Made by a program: the position numbers and the translations under genes. The notes beneath the pieces were generated by a model. It was not told where the DNA came from, did not search any database, and was given only the letters and a program-made list of their open reading frames with translations. This document shows, one piece after another, positions 14,553-21,648 of a stretch of 21,648 bases of DNA (its first letter is position 1; every line of letters begins with the position of its first letter). The DNA is from an uncultured Desulfobacteraceae bacterium (GTDB lineage: Bacteria; Desulfobacterota; Desulfobacteria; Desulfobacterales; UBA2174): the NCBI GenBank assembly GCA_937982505.1, contig CALJLV010000069.1:1-21648 (forward strand), in the 5' to 3' direction.

Positions 14553-15869
14553 ATGGCTGAAGAAGCGATCAAACTCGGAGGGAAGAAGAAGAGCACCTTC
14601 ATGGACAAGGTCCGGGAGATGCTGCCGGAAGGCGGCAACCTGAACCTTTGTCTGACCTGTGGAGCGTGCGCTTCGGGCTGCCCGGCCACCGGCCTCGAGG
14701 GGATGGATCCGCGCAAGTTCCTGCGCATGGCGGCCCTGGGCATGGACGAAGAGATCACCACCACGCCGTGGGTCTGGATGTGCAGCATGTGCCAGCGCTG
14801 CATCTACGTCTGTCCCATGAAGATCAACATTCCCCAGTTGGTCTACTATGCGCGCCAGAGCTGGCCGCGGGAAAAGCGGCCCAAGGGGATTCTGGGTTCC
14901 TGCGACATGGCCCTCAAGCACGACACCTGTTCGGCCATGGGCGCCAGCGAAGACGACTTCCAATTCGTGGTGGAGGACGTGCTCGAAGAGTACCGCGCCG
15001 CCCAGCCGGAGTTCGCCGAGATGGAGGCGCCCATCAACAAGCAGGGGGCCGAATTCTACCTCAACCAGAACTCCCGCGAGCCGGTCACCGAGCCCGACGA
15101 AATGGTGCCGTTGTGGAAGATTTTGCACCTCGTGGGGGCCGATTGGACTTACGGCACCAAGGGTTGGGCCGCCGAGAACTACTGCATGTTCCTGGCCGAC
15201 GATGATGCCTGGCGGCACATCGTGGAGGTCAAGAAGAAGGCGGTGGAGGACCTGGCCTGCAAGGTCTGGCTCAACACGGAGTGAGGGCACGAACTCTTCG
15301 CGGTCCGGGCCGGACTGCAAAAGTTCAAGATGACCCCCAACTTCGAGATCAAGAGCATCATTCAGTACTACGCCCAGTGGATCCGGGAAGGCAAACTCAA
15401 GGTCAACAGCGACTGGAACAAGGATCTGAAGGTCACCTTCACGGTTCAGGACCCCTGCCAGCTGGTGCGCAAGAGCTTCGGCGACCCGGTGGCCGAGGAC
15501 CTGCGCTTCGTGGTCAAGACCGTGGTGGGCGAGGAGAACTTCATCGAGATGTACCCCAACCGCTCCAACAACTTCTGCTGCGGCGGGGGGGGCGGCTACC
15601 TCCAGTCGGGGTACGCCGAGCAGCGGCGTGAATACGGCCGGATCAAGGCCGAACAGATCCTGGCCACCGGGGCGGCTTACTGCATCACGCCCTGCCACAA
15701 CTGCCACGCCCAGGTCCACGACCTTTCGGACGTTCACGGCCACAAATGGCAGACGGTCCATCTGTGGACCCTCATCTGCCTGGCCCTGGGGATTCTCGGT
15801 CCCAAGGAACGGGCCTATCTGGGCGAGGATCTGGCGGAAGTCAACATGTTCCATCCCGAGCAGGAGTAG
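14553..15869 (+). CDS. Selenocysteine-containing HdrD/DsrK-type Fe-S oxidoreductase (HdrC-HdrB fusion)
   Basis: 438 residues when TGA 15282-15284 is read as Sec244. The N-terminal HdrC-like part binds two [4Fe-4S] clusters (C33-C36-C39-C43 and C77-C80-C83-C87). The HdrB-like part has one CCG motif: C302 (DPCQLVRK), C342-C343 (NNFCCGGGGG), then C381 and C384 (PCHNCHAQ). The TGA lies within NTE-U-GHE; related proteins such as DsrK have Glu-Cys-Gly-His at this place. Upstream and downstream frames are the same, family similarity is continuous across the TGA, and a SECIS-like hairpin follows. Start ATG 14553 has GGAGG at 14539-14543. There are no membrane segments, so it is soluble. Standard gene callers would split it into two at the TGA. 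Predicted to hold the heterodisulfide-reductase-type catalytic cluster of the MetVF-Hdr complex; its actual substrate is unknown. Confidence 0.88.
15291..15326 (+). promoter_or_regulatory. SECIS element of the HdrD-type selenoprotein
   Basis: Beginning 6 bases after the TGA, GAACTCTT (15291-15298) pairs with AAAAGTTC (15319-15326), with one C-A mismatch. After a one-base bulge, GCGGTCC (15300-15306) pairs with GGACTGC (15312-15318), including one G-U pair. The apical loop GGGCC (15307-15311) starts 22 bases after the TGA and begins with G, as bacterial SECIS loops recognised by SelB do. Structure was paired by eye. Confidence 0.75.
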
Positions 15870-15904
15870 CTGGCCGCGTTCTCGCGAACGGCCGCGCAAG
15901 CAAT

Positions 15905-15945
15905 AAAACCCGGTCAGGGGCCGCGATGCCCCGGACCGGGTTTTT
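15905..15945 (+). terminator. Strong intrinsic terminator of the metVF-hdr operon
   Basis: ACCCGGTC (15908-15915) pairs with GACCGGGT (15934-15941), and GGGGC (15917-15921) with GCCCC (15928-15932), closing a CGCGAT loop with a single A-G mismatch. Five T residues follow (15941-15945) and AAAA precedes, so it may also act weakly on the minus strand. It lies 36 bases after the last hdr stop codon. Confidence 0.92.
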
Positions 15946-16026
15946 GAATTTGACCGACAAATTCCGGGGACGGGTTCACCGGGCATGCACCGGCGCGAAG
16001 TCCCCTGGCGGATAAAGACGGTAAAG

Positions 16027-16618
16027 ATGAACCCTTTGGGATGGAAGCGCCTGTGGTCCCTGTGGCTCCCGCTGCTCTCTACCCCGACGCTTTTGGCCCT
16101 CTGTCTCTGGGCGGGAGGCGCCCACTTCGGCCTCGCCTACCCCTGGACGGCAGCCGGCCGCGATTTGGCCTGGCAGACGGTCCTGGCCTGGGGCACGGCC
16201 TTTTTTCAAGGCGGCCGCTTCCTTTCTTGATCCTTCAAACCTTGTGGATGGGGTGTTTTTTCCTGGCCATGGCCGCCAAGACGGCCTTCCACGGGGTTCC
16301 ACCGACCCTCGACGATGTCTTCGCCCTGGACGAATTGTTCTGGAACCGGACCAATGCCTACCGCCGCCTGGGGTTCGATACCTACTGGGCCATCGACGAT
16401 TTCGTTCTCGATGACATGAACGGCGCGTTTCTTTCGGACGCCTCCCTCTATCGCCAGGTCAGCGAAAAGATCACTCCTTGGATCCGGGAGGGGGTGCCGG
16501 TTTTCAGTTACGTGGTCACCTATTTTGGCCACTGGGACTACCCGCTCAACGAAAGCCGTCCCCCCAAGGTCGCCACCCGGTCCACCGTCCCGGAGGTGGA
16601 AGCCTTCGCCAACATGGA
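16027..16618 (+). pseudogene. Decayed LTA synthase/sulfatase-family membrane protein
   Basis: The piece from 16027 encodes an N-terminus with hydrophobic membrane segments (WSLWLPLLSTPTLLALCLWA) and ends at a stop at 16228-16230. The similarity continues in another frame (LQTLWMGCFFLAMAAKTAFH, then TLDDVFALDEL). At about 16332-16342 it jumps directly to FWNRTNAYRRLGFDTYWAID, which in intact LTA-synthase-family sulfatases lies far downstream of the membrane region and of the catalytic Thr. It continues through VFSYVVTYFGHWDYPLNESR and stops resembling the family after EAFANM at about 16617. So a frameshift, an internal deletion including the active site, and loss of the C-terminus are all present. 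Intact relatives transfer phosphoglycerol or similar groups at the cell envelope. Confidence 0.72.
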
Positions 16619-16653
16619 CGCCCGCCGAGACCGTTTTCCGGTCGGGGCGGGCG
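16619..16653. other. Long GC-rich inverted repeat at the pseudogene/fdhA junction
   Basis: CGCCCGCC (16619-16626) and GACCG (16629-16633) pair with CGGTC (16639-16643) and GGCGGGCG (16646-16653), interrupted by one GA/GG internal loop; the loop is TTTTC. It begins where sulfatase similarity stops and lies 28 bases beyond the fdhA stop. No U-tract follows on either strand, so it is a possible factor-assisted or weak fdhA terminator rather than a classic one. Confidence 0.5.
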
Positions 16654-16680
16654 TCGGTGTCGGCGCTCAGGTGCCGAAAT

Positions 16681-19452
16681 TCAGGCCGCCTTGGCCAATT
16701 TGACCGCGCAGACCTTGAATTCGGGAATCCCCGAAACAGGATCCAGCCGGGCGTTGGTGAGCCGGTTGGCCGCCGCCTGGGCGTAATGGAAGGGCAGAAA
16801 GACGGTCCCGGGGGCGGCCTGGTCCGAGATCTGGACCACGACTTCGATGCTGCCGCGGCGCGATGAAATCAAGGCCCGGTCGCCATGCTGCAAACCGTGC
16901 TCGCGGGCGTCGCGGGCGGACATCTCCACGAAGCATTCCGGGGCCCTTTCGTTGAGTCCCTCGGTTTTCATGGTCATGGTGCCGGTGTGGTACTGGTAGA
17001 GAACCCGCCCGGTGGTCAGGTAGATGGGATACTCGGTGTCGGCCACCTCGGCCGGGGGGATGTATTCAATGGCGAAAAAGACCCCCTTGCCGCTGGTGAA
17101 CATCCCCTGGTGCAGGACCGGAGTCCCCGGATGCTCCGGGGTGGGGCAGGGCCAGGGGATTCCTTCCTTTTCCAGGCGGGGGTAGGAAAGTCCGCCGTAG
17201 GAAGGGGTGATCCGGGCCAGTTCGTCGAAGATCGCCTGGGGGTTTTCATACTGCATGGGATAGCCCATGCGGGTGGCGATCTGGCAGACGATCCACCAGT
17301 CGTCGCGGGCTTGGCCGGGCGGCTCGACGGCCTTGCGGACCCGCTGGACCCGCCGCTCGGTGTTGGAAAAGGTGCCGTCCTTCTCCGCGAAGCAGGCCGA
17401 AGGGAGCACCACGTCGGCCATGCGGGCCGTCTCGGTGAGAAAGATGTCCTGGACCACCAGAAAATCGAGGTGCTTGAAGCAGTGCTCGGCGTGGTTGAGA
17501 TCCGGGTCCGAGACCAGAGGATTTTCACCCACGACGTAGAGGGCTTTGATTCGGCCCTCGCCCGCCGCGGGCACCATCTGGGTCACTTTCAGCCCCGGCT
17601 TTTCGGGCAGGCCGCTAACGCCCCAGGCCTTTTCCATCTTGGCGCGGATGGCCGGATCGGCCACCTTCTGGTACCCGCTGTAAACGTCGGGCAGGCCGCC
17701 GAAGTCGCAGGCCCCCTGGACGTTGTTCTGTCCGCGCAGGGGGTTGACCCCCCCGCCTTCGACCCCCAGGTTCCCGCAGAGCATGGCCAGAGCCGCCAGA
17801 CACTTGACGTTGTCCGTGCCGGTGGTGTGCTGGGTGATGCCCATGCAGTAGAGAATGCTGGCCGGCCGGCCCGAGGCGTAAAGGCGGGCCGCGGCCGTCA
17901 GGTGTTCGGCCGGGATCCCGGTGATGCTTTCCACGAACTCGGGAGTGTACTTTTCCACCATCTGTTTCAGCGCTTCGAAGCCCGCGGTGCGCTGGGCCAC
18001 GAAATCCCGGTCGTAGATCTTTTCCTTGATGATGACGTGCATCATCCCGTTGATCCAGGCGACATCGGTGCCCAGGTTCTGGCGCAGATAGAAATCGGCG
18101 AACCCGGCGATGCGGGTGCGCCGCGGATCGACCACGATGAGCTTGGCCCCCCGGCGGGTCACGGCCCGCTTGACGAAGGTGGAGATCACCGGGTGGTTCT
18201 CGGTGGTGTTGGAGCCCGTGATGAGGATCACCTCGGCCTTCTCGATGCAGGCGATGGTGTTGGTCATCGCGCCGCTGCCGAACGTGGCGGCCAGCCCGGC
18301 CACCGTGGAGCTGTGTCAGAGACGGGCGCAGTGGTCGATGTTGTTTGTCTTGAGCACCGCCCGGGTGAACTTGTTCATCAGGTAGTTTTCTTCGTTGGTG
18401 ACCCGCGCCGAGGTGAGGACCCCGAGGCTGTCGGGGCCGTGCTGCTCGCGGATCTCGCCCAGGCGCCGGGCCACCCGGTCCAGGGCCTCGTCCCAGGTGG
18501 CCTCGCGCAACTGCCCGTTGTCGCGCACCAGGGGGGTGGTGAGCCGTTCGGGGTCGTGGATGAAGTGGAACCCGAAGCGGCCCTTGACGCACAGGCTGCC
18601 GTGGTTGGGGGCCACGTCGGCCCCGGTAACCTTGACCACCCGCCCATCGGCCACGTGCAGGTCGAGCTGGCAGCCCACCCCGCAGTAGCTGCAGGTGGTG
18701 CGCACCCGGGTGGTCTGCCAGGGGCGCACCCGATAGCGGGCGTCCTTTTCCACCAGGGCCCCCACCGGGCAGGCCTGGACGCATTCGCCGCAAAAGACGC
18801 AGTCGCTGTCCTTCAGAGGCCGGTCGTCACCGGCCACGATCTTGGAGCGGGTCCCCTGGTAGCCGAAGCGGATGGCGTTGTTGACCTGGATCTCGTTGCA
18901 GGCCTGAACGCAACGGCCGCAGTGGATGCAGCGCGAAAAGTCCCGCACGATGAACGGGTTGACCGTCTCCATGGGATAGACGGTCTCGGCCGGGGGCAGG
19001 TTCCGGGCCGTGACCTGGTAGCGGAAGGCCAGATCCTGGAGGCGGCAGTCCCCCCAGACCGGGCAGAGCTCCACGGCCTGATCCTCGTCTTGAACCCGCA
19101 TCTGAAAGCGGCTCCAGTCCTGTTCAACAGTCTGGCGGATGGTGCAGTTGTGGTTTCCCGAGGCCAGCATCAGTTCGAGGATCTGGCGCCGCGCCGCCAC
19201 CACCTTGGGCGATTCGGTGCGCACCACCATCCCGTCGGTCGCCGGGGTGGCGCAGGAGGCCATCAGGGTGGCGGCCCCTTCCACCTCCACCACGCAGATG
19301 CGGCAGGCGCCGGTGGGGGTGGCGCCCTTGAGGTGGCAGAGGGTGGGGATATCGACGTGATGGCGCCGGGCCACCTCGAGAAGGGTCTCGCCAGGTTCGA
19401 AGGTCCACGTGTTGCCGTTGATCACGATGCGGTTCTGCGGCGCTTCGGCCAT
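16681..19452 (-). CDS. fdhA: Selenocysteine formate dehydrogenase catalytic subunit, NuoG-like
   Basis: 923 residues when TGA 18318-18316 is read as Sec379. Domains in order: [2Fe-2S] ferredoxin (C39, C50, C53, C67); a His/Cys cluster region as in NuoG (HNC at 101-103, C130, C136); two [4Fe-4S] motifs (C175-C178-C181-C185 and C218-C221-C224-C228); the [4Fe-4S] of the bis-pterin enzyme (C254, C257, C261, C288); then the Mo/W domain. The TGA falls in DHCARL-U-HSSTVAGL, the exact site of Sec in formate dehydrogenases, and the frame is continuous. It interconverts formate and CO2. This long N-terminal type usually pairs with NuoE/NuoF-like or Hdr/Mvh-like electron carriers; none is adjacent on its strand. 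The start is ATG 19452, with AAGGAG six bases upstream. Confidence 0.95.
18286..18304 (-). promoter_or_regulatory. SECIS element of fdhA
   Basis: On the minus strand, 11 bases after the TGA, GGTGGCC (18304-18298) pairs with GGCCGCC (18292-18286), seven pairs with one G-U. The loop is GGGCT (18297-18293), 18 bases from the TGA. Stem length, G-U pair and loop closely match the SECIS of the HdrD-type selenoprotein in this window. Paired by eye. Confidence 0.72.
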
Positions 19453-19523
19453 TGCCAGCTCTCCTTGAAGCGGTTGGGGGTCTGGGGCGTTGACCATGCG
19501 GGTGCGGTCAGGAATGCCAAACC

Positions 19524-19550
19524 TTTATAGAAAGGCGCTGGATTTGTCAA
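19524..19550 (-). promoter_or_regulatory. Predicted fdhA promoter
   Basis: On the minus strand a perfect -35 TTGACA (19550-19545) is followed by TATAAA (19529-19524) with a 15-base spacer, slightly short. The inverted repeat CCTTT-CTAT-AAAGG overlaps the -10 and could be an operator. It implies that fdhA is transcribed separately from thrS with a leader of roughly 65 bases. Confidence 0.55.
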
Positions 19551-19681
19551 TCGAGGGGCCGGGCCTTCCAGGACGCCCTCAAAGTAAGGGTATCTGTCTG
19601 GATGAAGATTCACGCCGGGTAAAGGCCGACTGCGATCCAGGGCGGGAGGGCGCGCGGCCGGCGGCTGGCTCCAAGTCAGGC

Positions 19682-21598
19682 TCAGGCGGTCTTGAAAAGT
19701 GTCAGATCGGCGCGGCGGCGGATGGCCTCGCCCACCTCCTGGATGAAGCACTCCAACCCCACGCCCTGGCGCACGGTGCCATCCAGGGTGCGGACCGAAA
19801 CGGTGCCGTCCTGCTGCTCGCGCTGGCCCAGGGTGAGGATCAGCGGCACGTAGGCCAGCTGGGCCTCGCGCACCTTGCGGTTGAGGCTCTCGGTGCGGCT
19901 GTCCACCTCGGCGCGTACCCCGGCGCCCGAGAGCCGGTCCCGCAGGGCTTCGGCAAAGGGGACCAGGCTGTCGTTGATGGGCAGGAGGACCGCCTGGAGA
20001 GGCGCCAGCCAGAGGGGAAACCTGCCGGCGAAGTGCTCGATGAGAATTCCCAGAAAGCGTTCGATGCTGCCGTAGATCACCCGGTGGATCATGATGGGCC
20101 GGTGCCGTTCGTTGTCGCTGCCGATATAAGCCAGGTCGAAGCGTTCCGGCAGGGACATGTCCAGCTGGATGGTGCCGCACTGCCAGGTGCGCTTGAGGGC
20201 GTCCTGGATGTGCACGTCGATCTTGGGGCCGTAAAAGGCGCCGTCGCCCGGATTGACCTTGTAATCTCGGCCGTAGGCCCTGAGGGCGTTTTCCAGCCCG
20301 TCGGTGGCCTGGGCCCACTGGGCGTCGCTGCCGATGGACTTTTCCGGCCGGGTGGACAACTCCAGGTGAAAGCCGAGGCCGAAGGTGGAATAGATCCGAT
20401 CCACCAGCCTGAGGACCCCGAGAATTTCGTCCTGGATCTGTTCGGGGGTCATGAAGATATGGGCGTCGTCCTGGTGAAAGGCGCGCACCCGAAACAGCCC
20501 GGAAAGCACCCCGCTCATCTCGTGGCGGTGGACCAGCCCGATCTCGGCCTGGCGCAGGGGCAGGTCCTTGTAGGAATGGGGCCTGGCGCGGTAGAGGAGC
20601 ATCCCTCCGGGGCAGTTCATGGGCTTGATGGCGTAGTCTTCCTCGTCCACCACCGAGGTGTACATGTTTTCGCGGTAGTTTTCCCAGTGGCCGCTGCGTT
20701 CCCACAACACTCGGCGCAGCATGATGGGGGTTTTGGTCTCGACGTAACCGGCGGCCCGGTGCTCTTGGCGCCAGTAGTCGAGCAGGGCGTTCCAGATCTC
20801 CATCCCTCGGGCGTGGAAAAAGGGCATCCCCGGGGCCTCGTCATGGAAGCTGAACAGGTCCATGGCCAGGCCGATCTTGCGGTGGTTGCGCCGCTTGGCC
20901 TCCTCGATGAAGTCCAGGTGGGCCTTGAGGTCCTTCTTGTCGAAGAACGCCGTGCCGTAGATGCGCTGGAGCTGCTGTCGGCTCTGGTCGGCCCGCCAGT
21001 AGGCCCCGGAGACCTTCATCAGCTTGAAGGCGCGCACGAAACCGGTGTGGGGGATGTGGGGGCCGCGGCACAGGTCGGTGAAGCCGTCTTGCTCGTAAAA
21101 GGAGATGGTCCCGTCGGGCAGATCGGCGATCATTTCCAGCTTGTACGGCTCGCCGCGGTAAAATTCGAGGGCCTCGGCCTTTGAGACCTCCCGGCGCCGG
21201 ATGGGCAGCTTGGCGTTGACGATGCGGCGCATCTCATCCTCGATGCGGGTAAAGTCCTCCTCGCTGATGGGGGCCATGTCGATGTCGTAGTAGAACCCGT
21301 CCTCCACCGTGGGACCGATGGTCAGCATGGCCTGGGGGTAGAGCCGCAGGATGGCCTGGGCCATGACATGGGCCGCGCTGTGGCGCATGATCTCCAGGGC
21401 CTCGGGATCGCGGGTGGTGATGAGACGGACGCGGCTGTCGCCGGAAATGGGGGTGTGCAGATCCACCAGCCGGCCGTCGCATTCCATGGCCACGGCGTTG
21501 CGGGCCAGACCTTCGGAGATGCTCAGGGCCACGTCGTGGCCGGTGGGCGGGGTGTCAAAGCGCTTTATGTCGCCGTCGGGAAGTGTTATGTGGATCAT
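19682..21598 (-). CDS. thrS: Threonyl-tRNA synthetase
   Basis: Full-length, 638-residue class II synthetase. The TGS domain is at about 1-61. The editing domain has H73, H77, C177 and H181 (HSAAH and CRGPH). The catalytic zinc ligands appear as C329 (MNCPGG), H380 (DDAH) and H505 (MIHRVIYG). The class II motif 2 arginine lies in FRVRAFHQDDAHIF. The C-terminal anticodon-binding domain follows about residue 535. It charges tRNA-Thr with threonine and clears mischarged Ser-tRNA. The start is ATG 21598 with only a weak AGGT upstream. In many bacteria thrS is followed by infC-rpmI-rplT; here fdhA follows after 229 bases, so that cluster is not present at this site. Confidence 0.97.
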   Translation of the reverse strand: MIHITLPDGDIKRFDTPPTGHDVALSISEGLARNAVAMECDGRLVDLHTPISGDSRVRLITTRDPEALEIMRHSAAHVMAQAILRLYPQAMLTIGPTVEDGFYYDIDMAPISEEDFTRIEDEMRRIVNAKLPIRRREVSKAEALEFYRGEPYKLEMIADLPDGTISFYEQDGFTDLCRGPHIPHTGFVRAFKLMKVSGAYWRADQSRQQLQRIYGTAFFDKKDLKAHLDFIEEAKRRNHRKIGLAMDLFSFHDEAPGMPFFHARGMEIWNALLDYWRQEHRAAGYVETKTPIMLRRVLWERSGHWENYRENMYTSVVDEEDYAIKPMNCPGGMLLYRARPHSYKDLPLRQAEIGLVHRHEMSGVLSGLFRVRAFHQDDAHIFMTPEQIQDEILGVLRLVDRIYSTFGLGFHLELSTRPEKSIGSDAQWAQATDGLENALRAYGRDYKVNPGDGAFYGPKIDVHIQDALKRTWQCGTIQLDMSLPERFDLAYIGSDNERHRPIMIHRVIYGSIERFLGILIEHFAGRFPLWLAPLQAVLLPINDSLVPFAEALRDRLSGAGVRAEVDSRTESLNRKVREAQLAYVPLILTLGQREQQDGTVSVRTLDGTVRQGVGLECFIQEVGEAIRRRADLTLFKTA

Positions 21599-21648
21599 GG
21601 TCGTGTACCTGTCTGCAAAAGCCCTGGGCCTTGTGGCGTCATCGCCGC

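Noticed and set aside
15282..15284. TGA as a nonsense mutation that makes the hdr gene a pseudogene
   Set aside because: The frame is otherwise intact, the TGA is exactly at a conserved Cys position, a fitting hairpin follows, and a second gene in the window uses TGA as Sec. A true nonsense mutation would land at a Cys site only by chance.
15330..15869. A separate HdrB-like gene starting at ATG 15330
   Set aside because: No ribosome binding site; ATG 15330 is an internal Met (residue 260) in the same frame as the upstream part, and the product would lack the start of the HdrB fold.
16885..19530. An 881-codon open frame on the + strand opposite fdhA
   Set aside because: Same effect: Gly/His/Val-rich translation without domains, opposite a fully recognisable formate dehydrogenase.
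1..21648. CRISPR arrays, insertion sequences, tRNA or rRNA genes
   Set aside because: No regularly spaced repeats, transposase-like proteins with terminal repeats, or tRNA/rRNA-like sequences were recognised by reading either strand.

Overview
The window is GC-rich bacterial DNA that most resembles a Desulfobacterota (former Deltaproteobacteria) genome, probably a sulfate reducer or relative with a reductive acetyl-CoA pathway. The evidence is a MetV/MetF–heterodisulfide-reductase operon, a NuoG-like tungsten/molybdenum formate dehydrogenase, and two genes read through an in-frame TGA as selenocysteine. The phylum-level call is an inference from gene content. The first 45 bases are not genomic: positions 12-45 match an Illumina TruSeq adapter, so the left edge is an untrimmed contig end.

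Left part (98-9391). In order: the radical SAM enzyme of the AmmeMemoRadiSam system (amrS, +); a convergent TAXI-type substrate-binding lipoprotein with no TRAP permease beside it (-); a divergent family 2 glycosyltransferase (+); a decayed vapBC toxin-antitoxin operon (-) with intact antitoxin and promoter/operator but a toxin cut to 39 codons and lacking its first catalytic Asp; the giant DEAH helicase hrpA (-); a divergent CoA-disulfide-reductase-type flavoprotein (+); and a small double-helix-turn-helix protein (-) whose stop codon shares a CTAG with that of the flavoprotein. A 458-base gap follows. It holds an AT-rich stretch with two hairpins and a U-tract terminator, and no convincing gene.

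Core (9850-15945). A five-gene + strand operon ends at a strong intrinsic terminator: metV, metF, an HdrA-like flavoprotein, a second HdrA-like flavoprotein fused to ferredoxin and MvhD-like domains, and an HdrC-HdrB fusion (HdrD/DsrK type) of 438 residues. The last gene is interrupted by TGA at 15282-15284, exactly at the conserved Cys of a Glu-Cys-Gly-His motif. The reading frame continues unchanged, and a SECIS-like hairpin lies immediately 3'. I read it as a selenoprotein. The operon looks like a soluble flavin-based electron-transfer methylenetetrahydrofolate reductase complex, comparable in logic to the MetFV-HdrABC-MvhD complex of Moorella but with a different subunit architecture.

Right part (16027-21598). 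A decayed LTA-synthase/sulfatase-family gene with a frameshift, an internal deletion and a missing C-terminus (+) faces the formate dehydrogenase catalytic subunit (-, 923 residues, Sec379). The fdhA gene has its own promoter-like sequence and lies downstream of a full-length thrS (-). The formate dehydrogenase (CO2/formate step) and the MetVF-Hdr operon (methylene-THF to methyl-THF) are two steps of the methyl branch of the Wood-Ljungdahl pathway. Here they sit convergently within 1 kb, and both appear to depend on selenocysteine. No selA/selB/selC gene, rRNA, tRNA, CRISPR array or insertion sequence was seen in the window.
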